A DNA stretch of 64,000 nucleotides from Cristatella mucedo (GCA_009760855.2 WPIO01000001.1:17746501-17810500); one strand, 5' to 3'. Shown: positions 1 to 12,405, counted from the stretch's first letter. Numbers and translations: made by a program. Notes: generated by a model not told the origin, from the sequence alone.

Positions 1-110
1 TAGCAACTGCGACGCTCACGTCAGACAAGCCTGGCCGAAGAATGCTGCACCAACAGTAAGCGCCATTTTGCACAGGCTACTGGAAGACCTACAATATAAA
101 GAGCCAATTT
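1..110 (-). mobile_element. L2-type LINE fragment
   Basis: The minus strand matches the C-terminal part of the LINE ORF (the region around the VCRERRS motif) seen in the fuller copies at 4115-5350 and 7546-8560. It grades into the duplicated block described below. Confidence 0.6.
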
Positions 111-460
111 TTGCTCTTTTCTCCGGCATTCAAGTCTGTGCTGGTTCATTTCAATATTTAGCCAAAGATTTCAAATAAAGTAACTTTCAAGTGGGAATTG
201 AGAATTTACTCATTCACTTGCTAGAAAACGAGGATGATGTCCATTTAATGTCCGTTAATGTCCATTAATGTCATTTAATGTCCGTTTAATGATAGGCCAG
301 CTTGTAGGGCTGTTCGCAAGGTGACACTCGAGCACCTGCTTGGTTCATCTTGAACATGTTCATGTAGATTCGTAACTACAATCACGACCACTCGGCTACA
401 TAGATGGAAAGGATTGCATCCTAGTTTCTGCCTGAGCGCGGCATAAGTTATCATCATAGC

Positions 461-760
461 AAAATGGTCCTACATGGCCGATTGAGATCGCAGCAAATGG
501 TCCTACATGGCCGATTGAGATCGCAGCAAAATGGTCCTACATGGCCGATTGAGATCGCAGCAAATGGTCCTACATGGCCGATTGAGATTGCAGCAAATGG
601 TCCTACATGGCCGATTGAGATCGTAGCAAAATGGTCCTACATGGCCGATTGAGATCGTAGCAAAATTGTCCTACATGGCCGATTGGGATCGCAGCAAATG
701 GTCCTACATGGCCGATTGAGATCGCAGCAAATGGTCCTACATGGCTGATTGAGATTGAGG
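461..760. repeat. 33/34-bp minisatellite, nine units
   Basis: Units containing ATGGTCCTACATGGCCGATT start at 464, 497, 531, 564, 597, 631, about 665, 698 and 731. The units are nearly identical, varying mainly in the run of A before each ATG. The homologous block at 21770 has a single unit. ORFs here are a by-product of the repeat. Confidence 0.95.
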
Positions 761-2052
761 CTGGTGAGCAAATTCCAAGAAATTTGGTTGAGATAACTAG
801 TTTGATAAGAGTTACAAAGCTTCGACCTTGAGGAACGTGGTATATTGTCAAGAGACTGTCTACGAAATCTACTCAGAGAAGCTCTTGAACCCTTCTAAAA
901 CCTTTCCTCCTCTTACTGTCATTCTGTCATTTTAACCGTTCCATTAAGATACTACCTTGACTCTTTAATAAAAAAAAAAAGGAGAAGCCTTTAGCTATAC
1001 ACCCAAGGCACGCCTCTCGGAAGATTCTTAAACGCACATTGAGAAATCAATATTATCACTAAATAGAAAGCTGGATAAAAAATATGAACCATCCCCCTTA
1101 AAAATAATCATAACCCCACTGGAAACCGACACTGCGGCCTGCGTGCGCTGCTCTACCATTTGCAACAAAAAAAACTAGTTGCCCATTTTGGAGAAACACT
1201 TTGAATCTGCGAAGCCTAGAGCTTCTAAAGCCACCACGTGCATAACCTATGTTCAGTAACGGTACACACTAAATTCGTAAGCCATGTAGCCTCACGCCTA
1301 GAATCACTGTGGCCACCCGGCCCCCGGGCTACTGTGCTGTTATGGGGCGGCCTAAAGGCTCAATAGAAGCTGCCGCTCGGTCAGCCTCGCTGCCTTCCCG
1401 GGGGTAAATTGACAAGGAGCGACCTGGCTGAATGCTTGCATTCTGGGATGGCTTGCTACGGTTAGCACCAGTACGTCGCCGCAGGGGGGAAAACTACGAA
1501 TCTGATCAGGAAATGAAGTTTTTTCTCTAGCCATTCCTTAACTTGACGGTCACCGCAAGGGACCAACTTATAGTTCAAACTCTCAATAGGCGTAACAAGA
1601 AATGCCCTTTCACCATTTCTTTGGCTACTTAGTCCTTTCTGGAGACAGGCCATGAATCATTGCGCCAAAAGTGCAACAGGCACGTGCTTCGTTAGCCTCT
1701 TCCCCCGTAAAAGAATCTCCAGCTCCCTCTCATAAAAAGGTACATTTCATGGAAGAAAACTTATTCTCTCTATCCCCTTCGAGGTATCGCAGTTCAGATA
1801 AGCGTTTCGGCCTCTCTAAGAGGAAAATGGCTGTGTCCCATCTTTAAAAAGTCTGAATATCCGCTCCGAAAGTGCGTGCCCCACCCCGGAAGCCTGTAAG
1901 ATGCCATTTATTAAACGACTACCGACCCCATTTGTAAAGTTTGAAGCTGCGACACAAAGGGTAGCTGTAACCATTCCACAGAAACGGCTCTGCTTTGGCA
2001 GCGACAGCGACTTTCTGAATCATGCTGATCAGTATCGAGTCGCTCCTCTGGT

Positions 2053-3229
2053 ACTCCTGAGGAATCGGTCCCGCAGCTCTAGGCGAAGTATTTCTTTGCT
2101 TTCAGTCGCAGACAATTCACACGCTTTTCATATTGAAATCACCGACTGTTGCTAACTGCTTGTGCCATACTGTATATGACTTGGACTTTGTAGTTGTGGT
2201 CCTGCGGTCGCTCTACTAGCAGATTGTATCTTGTTGTGCTGCATTTGTCCGTCTCTTGGACTTGACCCTTGGGGTTGGAACCATCGCAGGCGCAGCATCA
2301 TCATCATCATCATCATCATCATCGGAGGCGCATCATCAGAGCCGTCGCAGGCGTGCGGAAGGGTTCGTTATACTGATATTCCGGCGTTCGTTTAGTCTAA
2401 AACCAGAGTGCGACGCTTGCTCCTGCGGCGGCGCGTCACCTGCTATTAACCTGTCTACAATCTCTCTCCGTGAAAAAATGCGACTGAGTGCATTTCAACC
2501 ACACAGCCCCAGCCCAGAATTTCAGTCTACTGTAGTAGAGCGCCGGTGGGCAGACACTTGGGCAGCTACAAGTCCAGTCAGACCGCTGGGCGCCACCCGG
2601 CATCATCACACGTTAGTCACGTAGCTCTTGCGTGCCAACGGGCCACCTCGTGACTTCAGTCACGTGATAGCCGTGTTGAGTCGCATTTTCGAAAGCTTTA
2701 GCCTTAGTTGCTTCGGAGGAATAAAAGCACGCCAGAACTTGCCAAAGTCTGCACTCGTGATTTTCTCGACAAATTCAGGCAGCAGGTTAGTGGGTAGTTC
2801 GATTGTTCTTGGAAGAGGGAAACGCTGGAGCCGTTTGTACGACACAAGATAGTGATACAGTAGAGCCGATGTGTGAGCACGTCAAGTGGGCCCAGCTGCA
2901 GAGGCAAAAACGACCTGTTTCATTTTTATTTTGATGACAATGATGCCTTTGAATTAACAGCATGCCTCGTAGCCGCAGTTTGTTCCGGTCAGGTTTTCCT
3001 TTGCCCCAATAAACTTGTCTTTTTTGTTCCGGCATTTTTTGATTATTTTCCATTGCATGATTACGTGCATGGTTTTAGCCATAGGTCTTATTAACCGGTG
3101 GCTATGAGGGACTTTTTGTTTGCTGTATAATGCTGGCCTGCGATGATACTTGTCTGCTGTTATACGGTAATACCAAGCATGTCATTAACCTTTGGGCGCT
3201 GATTCTCTTGCACAAGTTGTAAAGCACCC
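2053..3229. other. No gene recognised
   Basis: Intergenic sequence with an (ATC)n run at about 2299-2325. Short ORFs on both strands show no domain, signal peptide or consistent splice structure. Confidence 0.5.
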
Positions 3230-3840
3230 GGGTAGAGATTGTGTACAATCTATGCTTTCAAATCTTTGCAGATGAAACACAGTTGTGCCTATGATTTGAT
3301 CCCTCCCAGCCCTCCAGCGCTTCAAATTCTCAACTCTCTTGCTCCCTGTATTGCTGAGATCTGGACATAGACGGCAGCAAACTTTCTCAAATTGAATGAC
3401 AATGATGACAATGAAACTAACTTACTAGTTTTGGGCAAACCAAGTATGACTCAGAAATTGTAAAGTTTAATGCTCAGAATAGACTCTGCCAGAATATTTT
3501 CAGTAGCATCTGCACAAATTCTGTGTGCACTGTTCCAAAGTGACCTTTCACTAGTCGGCCACATCTGCTCCTACGTCAATCTGCCTACTCTCAGCTACAT
3601 AATATTGCACAAATTCGGGCATGCTTAGACAGTCATACTACTTTGCATGCTGACTCTGTGCATGGCACCTCTAACCATGTTATCCTTGTTGGCATTGTAC
3701 TTGCTATTAGCAATCGTATAATCATTCGTCCTTTATAGCATACACAAGTGTCTAAAACGAGATTAAGTTCTCAACTGGCGATATACAAATGTATAATTAA
3801 TAACAATATTATTATTCGTCACCTTGCTAATATCCTAGAG
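3230..3840 (+). mobile_element. Degenerate L2-type LINE fragment
   Basis: The plus strand retains a decayed RT block (the YADDTQLY region reads FADETQLCL), the NFLKLND stretch and the LVLGKPS motif in broken frames. It ends with a tail resembling AGATTAAGTTCTC and an AT-rich end near 3815-3835. Confidence 0.7.
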
Positions 3841-4114
3841 GACAGCATAGAAAAAGCCAAAGTCTATTGATTGCCTCGGTCTGCAACTCAGTGGAGGTTG
3901 CGTAGCAGCTGTCATGCGGAATGGCGGCAGCACCAGCAGACCCTATCTGTTTCATTCCTGGCTACACCTACGATCCTGTTGAGACCGCAGCCTACCAAGT
4001 TTGCACGAAAATAGATTTAAACTCGGTACTGAAGAACGTCCATCTCTGCCTTCCGATCCTACAGTCTTGCTGGTCGAGTGCTGTTGAGCCGGGGTCATCC
4101 ATGACCTACTCTAC
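3841..4114. other. Spacer between LINE copies, no gene recognised
   Basis: An 87-residue plus-strand ORF at 3921 runs into the LINE tail and has no recognisable domain. Confidence 0.4.
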
Positions 4115-5350
4115 AAGCGAGGGTAATAATAATAATAATATTGCACTTGATAAAGCGCCCTCAGAGAACTTAATCTCTTTCTAGGCGCTTTACATTTGCT
4201 GCAAAGTGATACGCAATAGAATAGTAAGTAAAATCATGCTTGAAAAACAAACAAAATGAATAACATGGTTAGGGGTTACATGCACTGGGTCAGCATGCAA
4301 ATGTGGTTAGTGGCAGCATGAACAGTGTCAGCACGCATAAGCACATCGAGGACGAATCACAAGGACCCACTAAATGCTGTCCTAAATAGGTATGTTTTTA
4401 AGTTTCTTTTAAATCTGGTCAGGTCAGGGGATGTTCTGATGCAGGTCGGGAGGGAGTTCCAGGCTGTGGGAGCATACGAGCTAAATGCACGGTCTCCAAA
4501 GGATTTAAGGTTTGTACGAGGTATTTCTAGACTGTTGGATTCCGAAAAGCGAGTGGTACGATGCTTTGCCTGATGGGGTAGTGTATCTGAAAGATAGGCT
4601 GGTGCCATAGAATGAAGAGACCTAAAAGTGAGCGACAAAACCTTGAAGTCAATCCGTTGCTTGACTGGTAACCAGTGCAGGTCGGCGAGAAGTGGAGTAA
4701 TGTGGCAACTGCGACGCTCACGACAGACAAGCCTAGCTGCAGAGTTTTGCACCAGCTGCAATCGCCTGATCGCACATGCTGGTAGGCCAGTAAGCAGTGA
4801 GTTGCAGAAGTCGAGACGAGATGTCACGAATGCATGGACCAACTTGGACGTGGTATCCTTATCTAAACAAGCCCTAATTTTAGCAATGTTATGAAGCTGA
4901 AAATATGCTGATTTGACTGTGGAGCTGATGTGGTCGTCTAACGAGAGGTCGCTTTGGAATATGACACCTAGATTTCGAGCTGATGCAACTGGAGATATGC
5001 TGGCAGAGCCAATTTTGAAAGTCAGCCTTTCCAATTTCTGAATAACACTAGGTTTGCCCATAACTAGTAAGTTAGTTTTATCATCGTTTAGTTTTAGAAA
5101 ATTTGCTGCCATCCATGATCGGATGTCATCAATGCATGCAGCAAGTGAGTTGAGAGAATTTGAGGTGCTCGAAGGCTGGGAGGGATCAAAGCAAAGGTAC
5201 AACTGAGTGTCATCCGCATAGAAGTGAAAGCCTAGATTGTGCTTGGCAATCACATCAGCGAGAGGGAGAGTATAAACGGTGAAAAGGACCGGACCTAGCA
5301 CAGAGCCCTGAGGTACTCCATATTTTAGAGGTACTTCAGAGGGTGACTTA
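4115..5350 (-). mobile_element. L2-type LINE, 5'-truncated, long open RT frame
   Basis: Minus-strand element whose 3' end is an (AAT)n run at 4124-4141 next to the conserved tail. The frame is open from about 5350 down to 4357. It starts inside the reverse transcriptase ([14 protein letters not shown], then [15 protein letters not shown]) and runs through [24 protein letters not shown] and TAWNSLPTC to a normal stop. These motifs place it in the L2/CR1-like group of non-LTR retrotransposons. The endonuclease and the upstream part of the RT are missing. Confidence 0.9.
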
Positions 5351-5439
5351 TTCTGACATTTGCAGCGTCAATTACTAAATACGCCGAACATGCGTTCGAT
5401 TCATTAAAACTAATCAAGACATGCCTTTAAACGACAGTG

Positions 5440-6430
5440 GGTGCGGACTACTTCAACGACGTGATGCTTTTGTGGGTAACAGTAACCCAAGGAGTTTCTA
5501 AAGTGTTATCGCAGGCCTCGATGCTTGATCCACTTCTTTTCACGTTGTACTGTACTTGAGTCAAACAATGTCAACTCTCTTGCTGCGTATATTGCTGAAA
5601 ATCGCGTTAAATGGGCAATTATAAGAATTATTCTTAAGTGAACAGACGAGAGAAGCGACTAACTTGTTGCGGGTAAAGCTAGTGCTGCTTAGAAATTGGA
5701 CAACCTGTTTCTCAAAAAATAGATTCCACCGGCACATCTCTTGTAGCCTCAGCACGAAACCTGGAAAAAATGTTCCACAGTGACTCTTTCACTTGACGAC
5801 CACATTAGCGCCACAGTCAAGTCTGCCTACTTGGAGCTATAGAAATTGGCAGAAGTTCGGGTTTGTATAGATAGGGGTACTTCGTCAAAGTTGGTCCATC
5901 GATTTGTGTCATCCCGTCTTGACTTCTGTAACTCACCACAGGCTGGTCTTCCTGGCTATTCAAAATGGCGCTCACAGTTGGTACAACATTCTGTAGTCAC
6001 GCTTGTCTGTCGTGAGTATCGCAGTTGCTACATTGGGCCACTTCTCACCAACCATCTCTGGCTTCCCATAAAGCAGCTGATCGACAACAAAGTTCTGTCA
6101 CTCACTGTCTCCAGCTTACCTATCACACCTACTACCCATCAGACTAGGCATCTTTCCACCCACTCGCCTATCTCATTTCCTTAAGCCGTGCCCCGAACCA
6201 ACGTCAATTCCTTTGGAGATCGCGCCTTTTTTTTCGTCAGCCTCCAAAGCCTCGAAGCTACTCTCGACTACGTCACAACATCGCCTGACGTAAGTGCATT
6301 TAAACAGAAGCAAAAGAGGCACTAGCCCAGCTCCTCGAATTTGCTGGGTCCAAGAGAATCGATCTCTGTGTGTGCTTATCCCCGCCGACATTGTGCATGC
6401 ATAACCAACCATAATGAAATGCTTTCTTAA
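5440..6430 (+). mobile_element. Degenerate L2-type LINE fragment
   Basis: On the plus strand the stretch at 5846-6130 still reads [30 protein letters not shown] and LWLPIKQLIDNKVLSL, with frameshifts before and after. The 3' end is not preserved. Confidence 0.75.
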
Positions 6431-6774
6431 AGAAACAAACATTTAAAGTGCATAAATAGAGATTTACTTATCTGATGCAATTGCATTGCTACTATCATCA
6501 TCATCATCATCATTACTATTGCTATTTCCTCGAGATGGAAGCGACTGAGGAAGCGACGAATGATGACAGCATCTCACACTTTTAATCTACGGGCGGCCCC
6601 TCCCACTCGCGTGTGGAACGAAAGACTCGCGATTCCTGCAGTATTTATTATTGTCTGCAGAGCTTGCCCCTACCTGCCTGCAATCCTGGCTCTGCATCTG
6701 TGTATAAACATTGCCAGGGCGATAATTAGCGATAAGTTTTTTAAAAGCGTGCTCCCTAGAAACTAGTGGCACTC

Positions 6775-6900
6775 GCACTGGTTTGGCCCAGTGGTTAAGG
6801 TGCTCGCCCAGACCAAGGTCTGGCCGAGGTCGTGGGATCGATCCCCGTGGCATCTGTGAAGAGCCTGAATATATATTACGTTCTCGCTATACAAATGAAT
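6775..6900 (+). mobile_element. SINE family A
   Basis: tRNA-like head with an A box (TGGCCCAGTGGTTAAGG) and a B box (GGTCGTGGGATCGATCC), then a tail resembling that of the L2 LINE, ending ATACAAATGAAT. It is a SINE, not a functional tRNA, since no cloverleaf 3' half follows. Confidence 0.8.
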
Positions 6901-7545
6901 GATATGTATTTACTTATATTTTGAAAAACTAGTGGCACTTTTAGTTCGACAGTAGAGCACAGTTAGTAGCTGTGGAATGCACGAGGTGCTCTTATGAAAG
7001 CGCTGAGTGAACTAGTTATATTTGATGTTGACGGGCATTTTCGATTTGATGTTGTAATCTACTTTGATTTGCACATCTGCGTGCATTGGATTGGATCTGC
7101 AATTTGTTAGCCCTGCTTTGAGGCATCGCTGCCACGAGTACTGGTCTCGTGGCTATGAGGTTCAGCACCCGCTACTTGAGTTTCGTGAGCGTGAAAGATA
7201 AATATCCAGCGCCTCTACAAACGTTCGTAACCGAACATCGCAAGCATCATATCGCACGTCTGAGTTGTTAATTACACAGACTTTCAAGAAATCAATTAAT
7301 AATTTAAAAGAAGACGTTTGTAATGCACCATCAGAGAACTAAATCGTGGTCTGGCACTTTACATGCGCCGTAGTGCATCCGGCAGTGCACCGGCATTGAT
7401 GGCCGGTCGCTCACTTTGAGATCTCTTAATCTTCCAACGCCGGCCTCCTATCTGAAGAACTCGCTCGTCGGGCTCCTCTCAAACTTCTGCTTCTTTGACG
7501 GAAGTCGTTCAGCAGTACCTCAAACTCGCCGCTGATTATTTATAT
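6901..7545. other. No gene recognised
   Basis: Intergenic. A short plus-strand LINE-tail-like remnant occurs near 7320-7360 (CATCAGAGAACTAAATC). Confidence 0.4.
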
Positions 7546-8560
7546 TAATAATAATAATAATTCACTTGATAAAGCGCCCTCGGAGAACTTAATCTCTCTC
7601 TCTCTAGGCGCTTTACTTTTGCTGTAAAGTGAAATGCAATTGAATGGTAAGTAAAATCATGCTTGAAAAACAAACGAAATGAATAAAATGGTTAGGGGTT
7701 ACATGCACAGGCTCAGCATGCAAATGTGGTTGGTTGCAGCATGCACAGTGTCAGCACGCATAAACACATCAAGGACGAATCACAGGGACCCACTAAATGC
7801 TGTCCTAAATAGGTGTGTTTTTGGGTTCCTTTTAAATGTGGTCAGGTCAGGGGATGTTCTGACGCAGGTCGGGAGGGAGTTCCAGGCTGTGGGAGCATAT
7901 GAACTAAATGCATGGTCTCCAATGGATTTAAGGTTTGTACGAGGTATTTGTAGACTGTTGGATTCCGAAAAGCGGGTGGTACGATGCTTGGCCTGATGGG
8001 GTAGTATATCTGACAGATAGGCTGGAGCCATAGAATGAAGGGACCTAAAAGTGAGCGACAAAACCTTGAAGTCAATCCGTTGCTTGACTGGTAGCCAGTG
8101 CAGGTCGGCGAGAAGTGGAGTAATGTGGCAACTGCGACGCTCACGGCAGACAAGCCTAGCTGCCGAGTTTTGCACCAGCTGCAATCGCCTGATCGCACAT
8201 GCTGGTAGGCCAGTAAGCAGTGAGTTGCAGAAGTCGAGACGGGATGTCACAAATGCATGGACCAACTTAGATGTGGAATCTTTATCTAAACAAGCCCGAA
8301 TTTTAGCAATGTTATGAAGCTGAAAATAGGTGAATTTGACTGTGGAGCTGATATGGTCGTCTAACGAGAGGTTGCTTTGGAATATGACACCTAGATTTCG
8401 AGCTGATTCAACAGGAGATATGCTGGCAGAGCCAATTTTGAGAGTCAGCCTGTCCAATCTCTGGATCACACTGGGTTTGCCCATAACTAGTTAGTTTTGG
8501 CATCGTTAAGTTTTAGAAAATTTGCTGCCATCCATGTGCGGATATCATCAATGCATGGAG
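7546..8560 (-). mobile_element. L2-type LINE, 5'-truncated
   Basis: Near-identical in layout to the copy at 4115-5350. It has an (AAT)n tail at 7546-7562, the conserved 3' tail, and an open frame (7780-8484) from [13 protein letters not shown] to AFSGSL. It is broken near 8485 by a small deletion in the MGKPS upstream region and stops near 8560. Confidence 0.9.
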
Positions 8561-10115
8561 ACCGTGTATTCATTTACCAATTCCCGAAGTCTAGAGCTCA
8601 CAGCTAACTGGAATAGGACATCCTCTGATCTTTGATTATGCTTAGAGTGAATCCCAATTGTTTCCCCCTGCTTCGGATACGCTAATTACGTTTAAAGTGA
8701 TTCTCAGTGCTGCAATTGCGTGCATGCCGGAATCACAAAGTAGCTGTCCTTACCTGCTATCATCAAGTACCTAGAAAGATATTTAGTTCTTTTAGCAAGC
8801 TTTATAGCAGCATTACAAAATTGCATAATTACCATTGCTCGCTTTTATCCCGTTAGCGAATGTCTCAACGCCTATCAGTCTTCAACAAAATTCATTAGAA
8901 CCTAAGACTATCTAATAATGAAGAACACAGTAACGAAGAAACGATTTTAGGTCGTATGAGCTTCAAGCTAAAAAAGCAGACTCGTTAATCAGCCAGAAAA
9001 CCCTTATCGGAAAGTCTGACCACTCAGGCAGTGGGACCAAGCAGGGCTTACTTATTAGGACTAGCGTTGCGGATCGGAGGCGCCGCGGATGGACCATCGT
9101 CGAGCGTGTAGTTCTAGTGTTCACATTGAGGAGCGCTTGAACGAAACTTGAACTTTTCGTTCAGACGACCTCCTCTACTGCAAATCGTCTCGTTCAATCC
9201 TTGACCGGGATTAGAGGCTACGTAACGCAAGACGGACGTATATCTTCCGTTTCGTCGGGTCACTTTGGGACAGGCTGCCGTAAAATCTACTACCGGCAGT
9301 GCTGCCGAAAAAAGCCCTTCGGATATTGAATATAGCAAGAGTTGAACTGCAGGCAGTGGCTTTGAAAGAGAGTGCAGACCTTCGCAGGCGCCGAAGCGAG
9401 TCTGCATGGTCTGCCCAGTAGCCTGAGACTGATTTTGTGCGGCTGCATTTGCCAGGCGTCATTCTCGCAGCCGCCGACGCTAAGCTACGCAAACAGCTCG
9501 CCTGTCGCGAATCGATCGTAATGACAGCGAGCAGCACAGCGAGTGAAGAAAGGCTCGTCAACAATCCCTGCGGGAGCAGTAAAAGGTGACCCGGTCACCG
9601 GTCACCGGTCGCCGGAGCCAGGAGCCATTAGCAGCCAGCGCGTGCTCATCGCGTCCTCGGGGGCGACACGGAGACGTGACGAGCGGCCGGCAAGCTTCTC
9701 TGCTGCAACGCACCGGCCCGGCAGCACACTGATGAATGCTGCAGTCCGACAGTTGGCGAGGATATAACAATCCCGCCGGTCGTGTGGTCACAGGGGACAC
9801 AATTGAGAGTTTTTGCCTACGCCTCGGTCGATAGCAGATTGACACGGATGTAAACATTATGGATGAAAGCAGTTGGCCCAGCACCGAGGCTTTAAAGGCG
9901 TCTGACCCCTAATGGACCCCTAATTCAGAGAGAACGCGACAATCAAATCTCACCTCAGCTCCTTGCATTAAAGCATTCTGCTACTCAGCGAGCATTGCCA
10001 TGGATAGACCATCAGATCCATGCCTCAGAAGCATGGAAAGCGATGGACCAAAGTCGGGCTGCTGGCAGAACTACAGTGCGAAATCAAGCACTCACAAAAA
10101 GCACATGCAAAACCC
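8561..10115. other. Spacer with a GC-richer stretch at 9050-9780
   Basis: A minus-strand ORF at 9211-9564 (117 residues) begins MLTSLSSLAVLLAVITI, which resembles a signal peptide, but the rest shows no domain, cysteine framework or regular processing sites. No promoter element was seen upstream. A tandem CCGGTCACCGGTCACCGGTC lies near 9591-9612. Coding status is doubtful. Confidence 0.25.
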
Positions 10116-10129
10116 CGCAGATAGGCTTG

Positions 10130-10715
10130 TCTTTCGACACCACTTCTTGCCAATCTTCACTGGCTCCCAGTCAAGCAACGCATCGGCTTCGAGGTTCCGT
10201 CACTCACTTGTAGGTCATTCCATTCTTTGGTACCAGCCTACCTATCATATCTACTCCGCCACCAGGCTGAGTATCGTACCATTCGCCTTTCTCAATCAAA
10301 CGGTTTAGCTACACCTCATAAAAACCGCAGATTCTTTAGAGACCGTGCCTTTAGTTACTTCGCATGCCCAAAGCCTGGAGCTCACTCCCGATTGACGTCA
10401 TGACATCTCCTGACTTGTTAAAAATTTATAAACAAAGAGCTAAAAACGCCTCTATTTATCACAGCATGACTGGGTCCATGTGATTTTCCCTTTGTGTTCT
10501 TATGCGTGCTGACACTGTGCATGCTGCCAGTGACCGTATTTACATGTTAACCCTGTGATTATCACCGCTAACCATGCTACGCTTGTTGTCATCGAGCATG
10601 CTACCACTAACCATTTGATCGTGCTTCTTTTGCAGCAAATGCAAAGTGCCGAGAAAGAGATTAAGTTCCCTGCGGACTCTATGCAAATATAATATTTTTA
10701 TTATTATTATTTACC
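10130..10715 (+). mobile_element. Degenerate L2-type LINE 3' end
   Basis: Plus-strand remnant of LHWLPVKQ through AWSSLPID in broken frames. It is followed by the 3' UTR landmark (repeated GTGCATGCTGCCA-type units) and the tail AAGAGATTAAGTTCCC with a (TTA)n end. Confidence 0.75.
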
Positions 10716-10969
10716 GGTGAGTGTAACTCACTTAGCCTTTAAGCAGTTGGGGGTTTGAAGTAAAGATTCGAGAAAGCTTGGATAGTAAAAAACTCTCACG
10801 AAGGTATAAACTGACACTGAAATTCAAAGCACAATGAAAACACTGAAGATGCTAGGAGTGTTATAAATTGGCTTATTTTTACACTGATTGAAAGTTGGAA
10901 ACTAGCCACCCGTAATATTGTTTCCAATCCTTCACAAAAAAGTTAAAGCAAGACCTTACGAATAAACTA

Positions 10970-11510
10970 GTCAAGCCACGGATCGACTTCAATGTTTTGT
11001 CGATCACTTTGAGGTCCTTTCACTCTTTAGATCCAGCCTACCTATCATATCTACTGCCCCACCAGGCTAAGCATCGTACCACTCGCTTTTCGGAATCTAA
11101 CTGTTTACTTATACTTCGTACAAACCTCAAATCTCTTGGAGACCGCGCCTTTAGTTCGCATGCTGCCATAGCCTGGGACTCACTCCCGACTTGCGTCACG
11201 ACATCGCCTGACTTGACCACATTTAAAAAGAAATTAAAAACGCACCTTTATGACAGCATTTAGTTCGTTCCATTGATTCGTCATTTATGTGCTTATGTGT
11301 GCTGACACTGTTGCATGCTGCCACTAACCACACTTGCATGCTGACCCTATGCATGTCACCCCTAACCAAGTTATTCTTATTGTTTATCAAGCATGAAACC
11401 ACTCGCCATTAGATCGTATTTCCTTTGCAGCAAATGTAAAGCGCCTAGAAAGGGACCGAGTTCTCTAATAGCACTTTATCAGGTGCATTATGACTATTAT
11501 TATCATTATA
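10970..11510 (+). mobile_element. L2-type LINE 3' fragment
   Basis: The frame at 10997-11263 reads RSFHSLDPAYLSYLLPHQAK and ends in TFKKKLKTHL. The 3' UTR and tail (AAGCGCCTAGAAAGGGA) follow to 11510. Confidence 0.85.
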
Positions 11511-12049
11511 TTTGAATAACTTGCCTTAAGACGCCATTCAAAGCAGAATTATGCTTGTTAGAGCATTAAAAGCTTCATTGTGCCGGAGATCCCATATTAT
11601 TCATATTTCCAACTTTCTATTTTTGAAAAGAAAACAGAGTGGCAGTTATAGGCTCAGTTTTTGTCTCTGATCCTTTTTACACGATATCTGGCTCCTATAG
11701 AAAATTCTCGGTTTTGATGACTTGCTCCTCAGTTTCTGACGTGCTGACTAAAAGTACGCATCACCCGAAACTGTAAATAAAACTCGTGCACCATTTTGCA
11801 AATTGATTCGTTCCCAGTTATCTTGTTTTATGCAAGAGCGCTGAAAGCTACAACAAATGTGGACGGAGATTAATCCAAGCACCTGATGAAAGGAGCTGTG
11901 AAGTAACTCTACTAACCTGAAGACGGCAGCAATGCAAGCTGCAGTCTTCTTTGTTGGTTCCATTTTGTTCCGGGAAAGCTTCTATCTGCAATTTGAGCCA
12001 TTTGAGCCCGTTTTTCTTTCCTGCCTTCGCTGCTGCTCCCGAGTCTTAA
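11511..12049. other. No gene recognised
   Basis: AT-rich intergenic sequence. Nothing recognisable on either strand. Confidence 0.4.
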
Positions 12050-12220
12050 ACCAGTGATAGCGTGCTCGCTTTTGACGACCTTTGTCGCCTTTATCGTGGG
12101 TTCAAGCCCTGCAGTGGACGATTCTTCATTGCCAACTGCAAGCGGCGGTGATTGCCTGTAAGGCTCTTCTGCCGCTACACAGATGAGGCTGTTGAATCAG
12201 CTTACCTTTTTGAGACTTCG
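12050..12220 (+). mobile_element. SINE family B
   Basis: tRNA-like head with B box ATCGTGGGTTCAAGCCC, a middle part TGCAAGCGGCGGTGATTG, then GTAAGGCTCTTCTGCCGC and an end resembling GAGGCTGTTGAATCAGCTTA. The tail differs from family A. Confidence 0.75.
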
Positions 12221-12237
12221 ACCTTGCCTCTTCATAT

Positions 12238-12405
12238 GAAATATAAATAAAATACAGTTCATGTCTATAGCGCTTTTAGAGAACTGGATCTCTATCCAGG
12301 CGCTTGACAAAGGCAGCAGGTCTAGAGACCACGGTCTTCTCAGGCACGCACCTTGATCTCGATTGCTACAGGCGAGCACCTTATCCCCTGAGCCAAACCA
12401 GGGGG
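12238..12405 (-). mobile_element. SINE family A
   Basis: Minus orientation. The tail side (GAACTGGATCTCTATCCAGG) is at the left and the A-box complement (GAGCCAAACCAGG) at the right. The junction with the preceding family B SINE is within about 20 bp. Confidence 0.7.

Larger units (their letters stand above)
1..2052. repeat. Copy 1 of a ~2 kb dispersed or duplicated block
   Basis: Collinear with 21190-23008 from the L2 fragment at its left to a shared right end around CTTTCTGAATCATGC. Both copies share long matched stretches such as CACTGCGGCCTGC and CCCCACCCCGGAAGCC. Copy 1 carries an expanded minisatellite (461-760) and about 70 extra bases near 1760-1830. No coding capacity is evident. 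Confidence 0.75.

Noticed and set aside
464..652. ORF of repeated GPTWPIEIAA-type units
   Set aside because: It is the translation of the 33/34-bp minisatellite; alternating unit lengths break the frame and the homologous block has one unit.
461..760. CRISPR-like array
   Set aside because: Units are directly tandem with no unique spacers, in a eukaryotic sequence.
6775..6860. tRNA gene
   Set aside because: A and B boxes are present but no complete cloverleaf follows; the element recurs with the LINE-like tail and is a SINE.
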